Below the pieces are notes generated by a model, which was not told the DNA's origin, made no database searches, and saw nothing but the letters and a program-made list of their open reading frames with translations. Shown one piece after another: positions 9,809 through 21,319 of a stretch of DNA of 64,000 nucleotides (position 1 is the stretch's first letter; every line of letters begins with the position of its first letter). Location: positions 22,014 to 86,013 of the forward strand of contig CACIKD010000003.1 in NCBI GenBank assembly GCA_902587145.1. Direction: 5' to 3'. This DNA comes from an uncultured Pelagibacteraceae bacterium. Lineage in GTDB: Bacteria; Pseudomonadota; Alphaproteobacteria; Pelagibacterales; Pelagibacteraceae. The translations under genes and the position numbers were made by a program.

Positions 9809-10528
9809 ATGAGCAAATTAATCCTTACTAGACACGGTCAAAGTATTTGGAATGCAGAAAATAGATTTACAGGATGGGTGGATGTAGATCTCTCAGGAAA
9901 AGGTGTTGACGAGGCAGAAAAATCAGGTGAGTTATTGAAGAAACTTAATATAAAAATTGATATTTCTTATACTTCCTTTTTAAAAAGAGCGATAAAAACT
10001 TTAACTACTATACTTAAAAAAAACGATCTCGAGCTTAAATTTAATACTGCTTGGCAACTAAATGAGAGACACTATGGATCATTAACTGGACTTAATAAAG
10101 ATGAAACTAAAAAAAAAGTTGGTGAGGAGCAGTTTAAAAAGTATAGAAGATCATGGGATGTGCCTCCGCCTCCAATGCCAAAAGATAGTAAATATCTATC
10201 TAATTTTAGTCCACTAAATGCAGGTATCCCGATCGGAATGACACCATTAACTGAGTCATTAAAAAACACTTATGAAAGGGTAATCCCTTTTTATGAAAAT
10301 GAAATTAAAAAAAATCTCTCTAGGGGAAAAAATATTCTAATCTCGGCGCATGGAAACTCATTGAGAGCTCTGTGTAAATTTTTATTTAAAATCTCAGATA
10401 ATAAAATTAACGAATTAGAAATTCCAACTGGTAATCCATTAGTAATTGAATTTGAAAAAAATTTAAAGATTAAAAAATATTTTTATTTAGACAAGTCTAG
10501 AGCTAAAAATATAATTTTTAATCAATGA
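9809..10528 (+). CDS. gpmA: 2,3-bisphosphoglycerate-dependent phosphoglycerate mutase
   Basis: LTRHGQSIWNAENRFTGWVDVDLS, ERHYGSLTGLNK, ISAHGNSLRAL. Confidence 0.95.
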   Translation: MSKLILTRHGQSIWNAENRFTGWVDVDLSGKGVDEAEKSGELLKKLNIKIDISYTSFLKRAIKTLTTILKKNDLELKFNTAWQLNERHYGSLTGLNKDETKKKVGEEQFKKYRRSWDVPPPPMPKDSKYLSNFSPLNAGIPIGMTPLTESLKNTYERVIPFYENEIKKNLSRGKNILISAHGNSLRALCKFLFKISDNKINELEIPTGNPLVIEFEKNLKIKKYFYLDKSRAKNIIFNQ

Positions 10529-11216
10529 TATCTAAATTTGATATTTTGTTATATATATTTTCAGTATTAAGATGATAAAATTTTTGCCTACTTTCATAAC
10601 CATAAAGCTTGTTCTCGCTTATTAATTTATCCCAAACTTCATTCATTGAAAAAACTTTTTTAGTGATCGTATCTAATGGATTTCTGTCTAGTAACTGAAG
10701 ACCAGTAAAAATAAAATTATTTTCATTATCTTTCGAGACAATTTTATTTTTTAAATTAAAATCTCCTTTAAAAGAAGTATCAAATGATAATCTCTTATTA
10801 ACTAATAACATACATGGCTTTTTACTCTCGTTGTAAATTTTCTCTAAAGATTGCATTTCACTTGAATAACTGGTGAACCATAATGTATCTGGGTTTATAA
10901 CAAAAAAAGGATTTTTACCAAAAATTTTTGTTCCCTCTTTTACTCCACCACCGGTATCTAGTAGCAAATCTTTTTCGTTTGAAATGGTTATTTTTGCTTT
11001 TGACTTGATATCTAATAAAAATTTTTCAATTTGATCAGCTAAATGGTGAACATTAATAATTATTTGTTCCACTCCATGATTTTCTAAAAGATTTAAAGAT
11101 CTTTCTAATAAATTTTTTCTTCCTACTTTAATTAATGGTTTAGGAGTTTCTAAAGTTAGCGGTCTCATGCGAGTTCCAAGTCCAGCGGCTAATATCATTG
11201 CACATTTTACAGTCAT
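10518..11216 (-). CDS. murU: Nucleotidyltransferase, MurNAc-1-P uridylyltransferase (MurU)-like
   Basis: AMILAAGLGTRMRPLTLETPKPLIKVG; next to amgK-like and tsaE. Confidence 0.8.
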   Translation of the reverse strand: MTVKCAMILAAGLGTRMRPLTLETPKPLIKVGRKNLLERSLNLLENHGVEQIIINVHHLADQIEKFLLDIKSKAKITISNEKDLLLDTGGGVKEGTKIFGKNPFFVINPDTLWFTSYSSEMQSLEKIYNESKKPCMLLVNKRLSFDTSFKGDFNLKNKIVSKDNENNFIFTGLQLLDRNPLDTITKKVFSMNEVWDKLISENKLYGYESRQKFYHLNTENIYNKISNLDIID

Positions 11217-12172
11217 AAAATATTATTTTTTTTAATTTTAATTTTAGCGTGTTTGTTTAATAGTAATTTAAAATTTTTAAAAATAGGATTTTTGAGCCGT
11301 CTATTAATTAGACTCCAAGTATAAGGTAAATATTTTAAATAAGTCGACTTGTTATCCCTTTTACTCAATCTAACAAATATTCCCAATATTTTAAGGTTTC
11401 TTTGAACTGATAAAATATCGAAGTCATTTTTTAAGTTCAGAAATTTTTCCCTTTTTAGCTTTGATTTTAGATAGTAGAATTTAAGTAATTTGTTCTTCAA
11501 ATTAATAGGTAATTTTATTCTAACATCATCAATTAACGAGACAACATCATAAAGTGGGTTGCCAATTATTGCATCTTGATTATCTATTAAACCAATAACT
11601 TTTTTATTAATCATAAGATTAGATGCATGAAAATCTCTGTGTACAAAAGTATTATTTTTGAAATAAAGTTTTTTAAATATTTTATTTAATTCTTTTTTTA
11701 AAATTTTTTTGGTCTTTCCAACGTTCAATCTTTTTGCATAGAACTTAAGATACCAATCAAAAAATAAGTCGGATTCCCTATGAAGATTTGTTAAAGAATA
11801 TTTTTGAAGTTTAAAATTGTATTTTTTAAAATTGTATTTTTTTTTAATTTTTATTTCTTGTAATTTTAAAATAATTTTAATTAAATTTTTATAGTAACTA
11901 AATTTATTTTTTTTTTTTATTATTTCATCGTAAAAGGATTTCTCACCTAAGTCTGAAATTTCGATCATATTGTTTTGAAAGTGATTACTTATAAGTTTTG
12001 GGGCATTTATCTTATTTTCTCTAAGAATCTTATTTATTATTACGTATGTAATCAAATTTTTAAACTTTTCTTTGTTGGCTTGAACTATAATTGAGGTTTT
12101 ATTACCTTTTTTAAGTCTATAAAATTCTCTAAATGATGCATCTCCTGAAATCTTTTTTAATCTATAATTCAT
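11213..12172 (-). CDS. amgK: Aminoglycoside phosphotransferase-family kinase, AmgK-like
   Basis: NNTFVHRDFHASNLMINKKVIGLIDNQDAIIGNPLYDVVSLIDD catalytic motifs; conserved neighbourhood. Confidence 0.8.
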   Translation of the reverse strand: MNYRLKKISGDASFREFYRLKKGNKTSIIVQANKEKFKNLITYVIINKILRENKINAPKLISNHFQNNMIEISDLGEKSFYDEIIKKKNKFSYYKNLIKIILKLQEIKIKKKYNFKKYNFKLQKYSLTNLHRESDLFFDWYLKFYAKRLNVGKTKKILKKELNKIFKKLYFKNNTFVHRDFHASNLMINKKVIGLIDNQDAIIGNPLYDVVSLIDDVRIKLPINLKNKLLKFYYLKSKLKREKFLNLKNDFDILSVQRNLKILGIFVRLSKRDNKSTYLKYLPYTWSLINRRLKNPIFKNFKLLLNKHAKIKIKKNNIL

Positions 12173-12612
12173 TTAAAATTTTTCCACTTACCTGTTCCTA
12201 GCAATTTTAATTTTCTTTCATTATCTTGTTTAGCATAATCTAGATGGATTTCTAGTTTATCAGATTTAGGATTTTTTATTAAACTTGGCCATTCTATAAT
12301 TTTTATTGCATTTTTATTTTCTTGAAATATACCTAAAGTATTGAGTTCTCTCTTATTTTTGAGTCTATAAAGATCATAATGCATGATTTTAAAATTTTTC
12401 AAATCATACTCATATAACAAGTTAAAAGTAGGGCTTAATACTTCCGTAATGTTTGAGCCTTCTTTTTTTTGTAAATAATTAATTAAGTACCTAGTAAAGG
12501 TAGTTTTTCCTACTCCAATTTCTCCAGTTAAAAAGATAAAATCTTTTTCTTTAATATGATCTGCTACTTTTTTGGAAAGAGAATTGAGTTGTTCTAAAGA
12601 TTTTATAATCAT
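12169..12612 (-). CDS. tsaE: tRNA t6A biosynthesis ATPase TsaE
   Basis: TGEIGVGKTTFTRYLI P-loop, SPTFNLLYEY, HYDLYRL, IIEWP. Confidence 0.92.
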   Translation of the reverse strand: MIIKSLEQLNSLSKKVADHIKEKDFIFLTGEIGVGKTTFTRYLINYLQKKEGSNITEVLSPTFNLLYEYDLKNFKIMHYDLYRLKNKRELNTLGIFQENKNAIKIIEWPSLIKNPKSDKLEIHLDYAKQDNERKLKLLGTGKWKNFK

Positions 12613-12623
12613 TAGCTACTATT

Positions 12624-13916
<1,293 letters not shown>

Positions 13917-13958
13917 TCAACGGTTTTTAACAATATAAACTTCTCTTATCAAGTAAGA

Positions 13959-15479
13959 TTAGGATAAAATTTTTGGTAATAAAACTTCTACCTGTGCTCC
14001 TCTTTGATTAACTCTATTTGACGCAGCTATTGCCCCTTTATGCAGCTCAACAATATTTTTGGCGATATTTAAGCCTAGACCAGAGTGTTCACCGAATTTG
14101 GATGGTCTATTACTATAAAATCGCTTAAAGATTTTTTGAGGTGAGGCTTCAGTAAAACCTGGCCCTTGGTCTTTGATAGTCATAACAAAATTATTTGAAG
14201 TTTCAGTAAGATTGATTTCAATTTTTTGTTGGTCTTTACTGAATGAAATAGCGTTATCAAGTAGATTAGCTATTACTTGCTCGAGTCTATTTTCTATTCC
14301 AATAATAAAATAATTTTTTTCATTCTTGTTAGAAAAATTTGTTAAAATTTGAATTTTTTTATTTTGATTTATAAGATCTTGTCTAAAGTCTTCAACTACA
14401 TTTGAAATAATTTTCATTAAATTTACCTTTAACATTTTTTCTCGAGATAAGGATGCTTCATCTTTTAACATTTGAGAATAGTCCGTAATTAATCTTTCAA
14501 TTCTTTCCACATCATGGTTGATTATTTCGAATAATTTATTTCTATCTTTTTGGTTATCAGTTTTATCTAAAAGTTCTGATGCCCCTTTCAAAGAAGCTAG
14601 TGGATTTCTTATTTCATGTGCTAAATCTGTAGAAAAAGTCTCTGCTCTTTTGGTTCTTTTTTGAAGTTCTTTAGTCATTTCATCAATAGATTTGGTGAGT
14701 TTACCAACCTCGTCTTCTCTTACGAAAAACTTTTGAATATCTATATTTTGATCTGATTTGTTTTTTATTGCTTCAGTAAATGAAACTAAAAATCCAATTG
14801 GCTTCAAAATATATTTGTTTAGGAATAATGAAAAAATTAAAATTACTAAAGCAATAGCTAAAACAGTTCTTATTATAAAGTTTTTTCTTTCCGAAACTGC
14901 TATTAAAATATCATTTGCCTCATTTGTAACCACTATATAGCCAACAGTAATATTCTTTAATTTTAACTCACTTATAGTACTGACAAAAAAATTATTATTA
15001 ATTTCATTCTCAATAGTAATTGGTTGATCTTTATATTGTGTTCTAATTTTGTTTGAGATTAAACTTTGCTCAGAGCCATCCTCTAATAATGGTTTTATCT
15101 GGGACTCTTTCCTCTCTACACCTTCTTCAATAACTTCATCTGATTTTTCAAAAACACTTGTGTCTAAATCTAATATATTGGTATCTCCTATCAATTCAAA
15201 TTCGTTGGAAAAAAATTGAACTCTGTCTAAGCCTTGAAAAAGAAATCTTGTTGAAAGTAAAAACTTTTTGATACCTTCTTTGTCAAACTCAACCCCAAGT
15301 CTCTCAATGTGATCGGATGTATTATTTATTATTATGAAATGACTAGATGAAACTTTTTTGACTAAATTTGGTTGAATGGCATTTAAATAAAGTATTGTGA
15401 ACAAACCTAGTATAGAAAAAATAGATAGATTAAAGAGTAGAAATTTTCTTAAAATTGATGATGTTTTTTTCTTTTTCAT
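13959..15479 (-). CDS. chvG: Sensor histidine kinase, ChvG/ExoS-like
   Basis: Two TM segments, HAMP, H-box FSTDLAHEIRNPLASLKGASELL, ATPase DQGPGF and SGLGLNIAK; paired with ChvI-like regulator. Confidence 0.82.
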   Translation of the reverse strand: MKKKKTSSILRKFLLFNLSIFSILGLFTILYLNAIQPNLVKKVSSSHFIIINNTSDHIERLGVEFDKEGIKKFLLSTRFLFQGLDRVQFFSNEFELIGDTNILDLDTSVFEKSDEVIEEGVERKESQIKPLLEDGSEQSLISNKIRTQYKDQPITIENEINNNFFVSTISELKLKNITVGYIVVTNEANDILIAVSERKNFIIRTVLAIALVILIFSLFLNKYILKPIGFLVSFTEAIKNKSDQNIDIQKFFVREDEVGKLTKSIDEMTKELQKRTKRAETFSTDLAHEIRNPLASLKGASELLDKTDNQKDRNKLFEIINHDVERIERLITDYSQMLKDEASLSREKMLKVNLMKIISNVVEDFRQDLINQNKKIQILTNFSNKNEKNYFIIGIENRLEQVIANLLDNAISFSKDQQKIEINLTETSNNFVMTIKDQGPGFTEASPQKIFKRFYSNRPSKFGEHSGLGLNIAKNIVELHKGAIAASNRVNQRGAQVEVLLPKILS

Positions 15480-16177
15480 TAACTAACATTCCATCTATAT
15501 CCACTTCCATACCTTGTTTCAATTGCTGAAAATTTTTCATCCACTCTTTTAAATTTCTTACGAATTCTTTTAACATGGCTATCAATTGTTCTATCCTCAA
15601 TTTCAGTATTTTCCTTATAAGCAATATCCATTAAATGAGCTCTTTCCTTAATTACCCCTGGTCTTTTTGCTAACTCTTTAACTATTAAAAATTCTGTTGT
15701 TGTAAGTTTATCTGGAAGTGCCTTTCCATTCCATTCACATTCCAATTGAGAAGGATCTAATTTTAATTTTCCGTGGGTTATTATATTTTTAGTATCTTCT
15801 ACTTTTTCCGTTTTCTTTCTCAATTGAACTCTAATTCTTTCAACCAAAACTTTCATTGAAAAACCCCCAGATTTTTTTACAAAATCGTCAGCTCCAAGTT
15901 TTAGGCCAAGTAACTCGTCTACTTCTTCATCTTTAGAGGTTAAAAAAATTATTGGTATAGACATTTTTTTCCTAATTTTTTTAAGTAATTCTTCCCCATC
16001 CATTCTTGGCATTTTAATGTCTAAAATAGCTAGGTCAGGAGGATTTCTTGTAAGTCCTATTAGTGCTGACTCACCATCAATATATGTTTGAACTTTAAAA
16101 CCTTCTCTTTCTAAAGCGATGCTAATGCTAGTCAAAAGATTTCTGTCATCATCTACTAAAGCAATCGTGTGACTCAT
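15479..16177 (-). CDS. chvI: OmpR-family response regulator, ChvI-like
   Basis: Receiver ALVDDDRNLLTSISIALEREGF, DIKMPRMDG, C-terminal winged helix RTIDSHVKRIRKKF. Confidence 0.85.
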   Translation of the reverse strand: MSHTIALVDDDRNLLTSISIALEREGFKVQTYIDGESALIGLTRNPPDLAILDIKMPRMDGEELLKKIRKKMSIPIIFLTSKDEEVDELLGLKLGADDFVKKSGGFSMKVLVERIRVQLRKKTEKVEDTKNIITHGKLKLDPSQLECEWNGKALPDKLTTTEFLIVKELAKRPGVIKERAHLMDIAYKENTEIEDRTIDSHVKRIRKKFKRVDEKFSAIETRYGSGYRWNVS

Positions 16178-16227
16178 AATTAAGTTTTCATAATTAAATT
16201 GTCAAAATTTAGGCGCCAATATATTTA

Positions 16228-18999
16228 TTAATGGGCCTCTCCCCAATTATATCCTGAATTTACATTTACTTCCAATGGAATTGAAAACATGTGGTGTTCA
16301 GAAGAAGAAACTGAAGTCATAACCTGTTTTATCAATTTCTCATTGTTTTTTTGTTCTTTTAACGAACTTTCAAAAACTAACTCGTCGTGTATCTGAAGCA
16401 ACATTTTAGCGCTAATTTTTTTTTCTTTTTCAGTCACTCTATCAATTTCAATCATTGCTAGCCTTATTATGTCCGCTGCAGATCCTTGAATAGGAGCGTT
16501 AATTGCAGCTCTTTCTTGAAATGATCTAATACTAAAATTTTTATCATTAATACTTCTAAAATGTATTCTTCTTCCAAAGATATTGTTCACGTATCCATTC
16601 TTTCTACAAAATTTAATCGTGCTATTCATATAATCTTTGATTTCAGGAAACTTCTTAAAATATTCATTAATAAAATCTTGGGCTTCTTGGTTAGAAACTG
16701 AAATTTGTTTTGCTAAACCATATTGAGTAATTCCGTATATGATTCCAAAGTTTATAGCTTTTGCTTTTCTTCTTAAATCTTCATTAATCTTATTAATAGG
16801 AACGTTAAAAACTTGGCTAGCTGTTAAAGAATGAATATCTTCGTTATTTTTAAATGCTTTTTTTAACTCCTTAACGTCTGCCATATCAGCAAGTATTCTC
16901 ATTTCAATCTGACTATAATCAGCGGAAATAAGTATATTATCCTTATCTGCAATAAATGCTTTTCTAATTTCCTTACCATCAGCAGACTTAATGGGTATAT
17001 TTTGTAAATTCGGGTCACTAGAAGCAAGTCTACCAGTATTTGTAGCTGCTAATAAAAAAGATGTGTGAACTCTTTTAGTTTTATTATTTATGTGATCTTG
17101 TAAAGCATCAGTATAAGTGCTTTTCAATTTAGAATCTTGTCTCCATTCAATGATAAGTCTAGGAAATTTATGACCTGTTAATGCTAAATCTTCAAGGACT
17201 TTAGCACTAGTTGCTAAGCTACCTTTCTTAGTTTTTTTAAGCTTAGCAATCTTTAGATCATTATAAATTATTTCACCTAATTGTTTGGGCGAGCCTATAT
17301 TGAACTTTTTGCCAGAAAGTTTATAAATTTCTTTTTCTTTTTTTAATAATCTTTCTTCAAATTTTTTAGATAATTTTTTCAAATAACTATCATCTATTTT
17401 TATTCCATTCATTTCTAATTTCGATAAAAGTTTAATCATGGGTTTTTCAAATACCTCATAAATTTTGTTGAGTTTTTCTCTGTCTACTCTATCTTTTAGA
17501 GCATTATAAAGACGTAATGTTACGTCAGCATCTTCAGCTGCATATTTTGTGGCTTCTTTTAAATTTATATCAGAAAAGTTTAATTGTTTTTTACCTGTGC
17601 CTACGACTTCTTTGTAAGAAATTGTTTTATGGCCTAAATGAATCTCAGACAATGTATCCATATTATGTCTATTATTTCCAGCATCTAAGGTATACGAAAG
17701 AAGCATAGTGTCTTCGACTGGTTCTATATTTATTCCATATTTTTTAAAAATCATTAAATCATATTTAATATTTTGACCTATTTTTTTTATACTTGGATCT
17801 TCAAGAATTCTTTTTAACTTTTTGATTACAAATTCTTTACTTAAACTTTTAAAGTTTTTATGTGCAACAGGAATATAATAAGCTTCATTTACTTCATAAC
17901 TAAAGGAAACTCCTATTAGTTGAGCATCCATTGGGTTAAGTGAAGAAGTCTCACAATCGACAGATATTATTGATTTTTCATTTAATTTTTTTATTAACTT
18001 ATCTAAATCGGTTTCATTAAGTATGCTCTTATAATTGTTAGTATTTACTTCTGATTTTTTATTCGCATTTTCTTTTCTTTTTTCTGAGCTTTCATCATTT
18101 TCACCGTAAAAACTTATCGCCTGACTTAAAAGTCTATTGAACTCCATTTCTCTCAAAAAATTATATAACACCTCTTTTTTTACGTCTTTTAATATGAAGC
18201 TGCTTAATTCATCTTTTACTGGAACATTAGATTTTAATGTCACTAATTCTCTACTTAATAAAGCTTTATCTTTATTTTCTAGCAATGTTTCTCTTCTTTT
18301 ATTTTGTTTAATCTCAGATGCTTTATTAAGTAAAGTATCTAGGTTTTTATATTTGTTGATCAATTCAGCGGCAGTTTTAATGCCAATTCCAGGTACACCA
18401 GGAATATTGTCGGAAGAGTCTCCAGCTAAAGATTGAACATCAATAACTTGACTAGGTTTTACTCCAAATTTTTCTATTACTTCTTTTTCTCCAATAATTT
18501 TACTTTTCATTGGATCATACAATCTTATATCTTTTGAAACGAGTTGCATTAAATCTTTGTCGGAAGAAATTACTGTTACTTTTGCTCCTAATTTTGTAAT
18601 CTGTTTTGCATAAGTCGCGATTAAATCATCAGCTTCGTAATTTAAAAGTTCTATGGATGGTAAGTTAAAAGCTTTTACAGATTTTCTTATATACTCAAAT
18701 TGAGGTGCTAAATCCTCAGGCGCTTCACTTCTATTGGCTTTATAATCTTGATAAATTTCATTTCTAAAGTTTTTTCTAGCAGAATCAAAAATTACTGCAA
18801 AGTGAGTTGGTTTTTCTTTGCTATCATCAGCTCTCGCGTCCTCTAAAAGTTTAAAAAGCATAGAACAAAATCCACTCACTGCTCCAGTAGGCAAGCCATC
18901 ACTTTTTCTTGAAAGAGGTGGTAAAGCGTAATAAGCTCTAAAAATATAACCAGAGCCATCAATTAAATAAAAATGATCTGATTTTTTAATTTTGCTCAT
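16228..18999 (-). CDS. polA: DNA polymerase I
   Basis: FEN domain (DLIATYAKQ, GDSSDNIPGVPGIG), 3'-5' exonuclease DCETSSL, polymerase ADYSQIEMRILA, RRKAKAINFGIIYGI, QIHDELVFE. Confidence 0.97.
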   Translation of the reverse strand: MSKIKKSDHFYLIDGSGYIFRAYYALPPLSRKSDGLPTGAVSGFCSMLFKLLEDARADDSKEKPTHFAVIFDSARKNFRNEIYQDYKANRSEAPEDLAPQFEYIRKSVKAFNLPSIELLNYEADDLIATYAKQITKLGAKVTVISSDKDLMQLVSKDIRLYDPMKSKIIGEKEVIEKFGVKPSQVIDVQSLAGDSSDNIPGVPGIGIKTAAELINKYKNLDTLLNKASEIKQNKRRETLLENKDKALLSRELVTLKSNVPVKDELSSFILKDVKKEVLYNFLREMEFNRLLSQAISFYGENDESSEKRKENANKKSEVNTNNYKSILNETDLDKLIKKLNEKSIISVDCETSSLNPMDAQLIGVSFSYEVNEAYYIPVAHKNFKSLSKEFVIKKLKRILEDPSIKKIGQNIKYDLMIFKKYGINIEPVEDTMLLSYTLDAGNNRHNMDTLSEIHLGHKTISYKEVVGTGKKQLNFSDINLKEATKYAAEDADVTLRLYNALKDRVDREKLNKIYEVFEKPMIKLLSKLEMNGIKIDDSYLKKLSKKFEERLLKKEKEIYKLSGKKFNIGSPKQLGEIIYNDLKIAKLKKTKKGSLATSAKVLEDLALTGHKFPRLIIEWRQDSKLKSTYTDALQDHINNKTKRVHTSFLLAATNTGRLASSDPNLQNIPIKSADGKEIRKAFIADKDNILISADYSQIEMRILADMADVKELKKAFKNNEDIHSLTASQVFNVPINKINEDLRRKAKAINFGIIYGITQYGLAKQISVSNQEAQDFINEYFKKFPEIKDYMNSTIKFCRKNGYVNNIFGRRIHFRSINDKNFSIRSFQERAAINAPIQGSAADIIRLAMIEIDRVTEKEKKISAKMLLQIHDELVFESSLKEQKNNEKLIKQVMTSVSSSEHHMFSIPLEVNVNSGYNWGEAH

Positions 19000-19038
19000 A
19001 ACTTATAATACCTAAATTTAATGTTATATTAAAATTTT

Positions 19039-19971
19039 ATGATGAAAACTGCTTTATCTGTTGAAAACCTTTCCAAAGTATATTTGGGAGACAAAAAAAA
19101 GGCCACTAAGATTAATGCATTAAATAATATTACTCTTGAAGTGAAACAAGGTGAAATTTTTGGTTTATTGGGGCCTAACGGAGCTGGGAAAACGACTTTC
19201 TTAAGCATATTAGCTGGCACGGTTATTAAAACTAATGGCAAAGTAAATGTTTGGGGATTTGATCTTGATAAAAATCCAAGACAAGTTAGAGCGTCAATTG
19301 GTATCGTGCCTCAAGAGGTAAATTTAGATGCCTTTTTTAGTCCTAAAAAATTATTAGATTTACAAGCAGGTCTTTACGGAATTAAAAATAGTCAGAAAAT
19401 AACAGATACAATTTTAAAGTTAGTCTCTTTAGATGAACAGGCTGATAGTTATTCAAGAAATCTATCTGGAGGTATGAAAAGAAGATTATTAATTGCTAAA
19501 GCAATGGTCCATCAACCACCAATACTAGTTTTGGATGAACCAACTGCTGGGGTTGATGTAGAGCTGAGAAAAAACCTATGGAAAAATGTAAAAGAACTTA
19601 ACAAAATAGGTGTAACAATTATTTTAACTACTCACTATTTGTTTGAAGCTCAAGAAATGTGTGACCGTATCGCAATTATTAATAAGGGAAATTTAGTAGC
19701 TTTAGATACTACAAAAAAACTTTTAGATAGAATAAAAATAAAAAAAATTTTATTTAAATTAAAAAAGTTTGAAACGAATATTATTCTGAAACTTCCAAAT
19801 GTGAAGTTTTTTGTTGAGTCGAATGATACTATTGTTGTAAGTTACGAAAAAGATACAATTAATTTTGAAGAGTTAACGAATTACCTGAAAGAAAAAAACT
19901 TGAAAATACTCGATATTTCAATAGATGAAGGTGATCTTGAGGATGTTTTTATTCAGTTAACAAAAAACTAG
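19039..19971 (+). CDS. ABC transporter ATP-binding protein (ABC-2 exporter type)
   Basis: Walker A GPNGAGKTT, signature NLSGGMKRRL, Walker B ILVLDEPTAGVD. Confidence 0.92.
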   Translation: MMKTALSVENLSKVYLGDKKKATKINALNNITLEVKQGEIFGLLGPNGAGKTTFLSILAGTVIKTNGKVNVWGFDLDKNPRQVRASIGIVPQEVNLDAFFSPKKLLDLQAGLYGIKNSQKITDTILKLVSLDEQADSYSRNLSGGMKRRLLIAKAMVHQPPILVLDEPTAGVDVELRKNLWKNVKELNKIGVTIILTTHYLFEAQEMCDRIAIINKGNLVALDTTKKLLDRIKIKKILFKLKKFETNIILKLPNVKFFVESNDTIVVSYEKDTINFEELTNYLKEKNLKILDISIDEGDLEDVFIQLTKN

Positions 19972-20002
19972 ATAAATTCTTGAAATAAAGGTAAATTTAA
20001 AT

Positions 20003-20566
20003 ATGGAATCAGTAAAAAGTTTAAAACATATAAATATTCTTAAATACTTCCTAGTAATTTTGATAAGTTCAACTTTACTAGCAATTTCAGCAAAACTTAA
20101 AATACCATTTTATCCTGTGCCTATGACTATGCAAACATTTGTGGTGCTTTTGATAGGTGTTTGTTTTGGTTGGAAATTAGGAGGAACTATTATTACTTTT
20201 TATTTATTAGAAGGCATATTTGGTTTGCCTGTTTTTTCCGGGACACCTGAAAAGGGTTCAGGAGTAATATACTTTATTGGTCCAACTATGGGATATTTAA
20301 TAGGCTTTGTATTTGCTGCAATTCTTAGTGGTTTTTTTAAATTCGATAAAAATATTATTTTAAATTTTTTAAAATTAATTTTAAGCGTTAGTGTTATTTA
20401 CTTTTTAGGTATTGTTTGGCTTGGGTCTTTAATTGGATGGGATAAACCAATTATTGATTTAGGGGTAAAACCTTTTTTATTAGCTGAGCTTTTTAAGATA
20501 ACATTACTTTCATTAATAGTAACATTATTAAATGATAAACTGTCTATTTTGAAAAAGTGGCTGTAA
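20003..20566 (+). CDS. bioY: Biotin transporter BioY
   Basis: LKIPFYPVPMTMQTFVVLLIG, GPTMGYLIGF, KPFLLAELFK. Confidence 0.92.
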   Translation: MESVKSLKHINILKYFLVILISSTLLAISAKLKIPFYPVPMTMQTFVVLLIGVCFGWKLGGTIITFYLLEGIFGLPVFSGTPEKGSGVIYFIGPTMGYLIGFVFAAILSGFFKFDKNIILNFLKLILSVSVIYFLGIVWLGSLIGWDKPIIDLGVKPFLLAELFKITLLSLIVTLLNDKLSILKKWL

Positions 20567-20568
20567 GA

Positions 20569-21141
20569 CTATCTTGGTGATCTTTTGGATAAAATTCTCT
20601 GTAAAGTTCTTCGGTGCATTTTTAGACGTCTAGCGGTTTCAGAGACGTTTCTATTGCATAATTCAAAAACTCTATGAATATGCTCCCATTTTACTCTATC
20701 AGCTGACATTGGATTCTCAGGTGGTTTTGCTTTTGATTCTGGCGATGCCAATAAAGCTGATTCAACATCATCTGCATCAACAGGTTTAGCAATATAATCA
20801 ATTGCTCCTGCTTTTACAGCTGCCACAGCTGTTGGTAAGTTTCCATATCCGGTAAGCATTACAATTCGGCTGTCAGACTTGTGTTTGGAAAGCTCTTTTA
20901 TGACATCGAGCCCATTGCCATCTTCCAACCTAAGGTCTACTACAGCGAAATTAGGGGGTGTTTTTTTAACAATTTCAAGCCCTTCAGCCACAGTTTTGGC
21001 CTCTTTTACCACAAAACCTTTCTTTTCCATTGCTCTTGATAATCTTCCTCTAAGAGGATCGTCATCATCAAGGATTAACAAGGATTTATCTTGAAAATCA
21101 CCCAGATTTAGCTGAGGGGTTTGTAAATTTGTTTTTCTCAT
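20569..21141 (-). CDS. regA: RegA/ActR/PrrA-type response regulator
   Basis: SLLILDDDDPLRGRLSRAMEKKGF, VDLRLEDGNGL, C-terminal Fis-like HTH NVSETARRLKMHRRTLQRIL. Confidence 0.92.
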   Translation of the reverse strand: MRKTNLQTPQLNLGDFQDKSLLILDDDDPLRGRLSRAMEKKGFVVKEAKTVAEGLEIVKKTPPNFAVVDLRLEDGNGLDVIKELSKHKSDSRIVMLTGYGNLPTAVAAVKAGAIDYIAKPVDADDVESALLASPESKAKPPENPMSADRVKWEHIHRVFELCNRNVSETARRLKMHRRTLQRILSKRSPR

Positions 21142-21319
21142 AATTTGCTATATGGGTGCTCAAAGAGCATTTACAACCTCTTGGGAAAAAGATTCTAACA
21201 TATCAGCCTTGCATTTTTTACTTTACATAAGGTGAAAAAACACTAAAAGCGAAACAAATAAGAGTTTTTTATAAATTTTTTGAAAGCTCTTTTGTGTTAA
21301 TTAATGGGGGACACATGAA

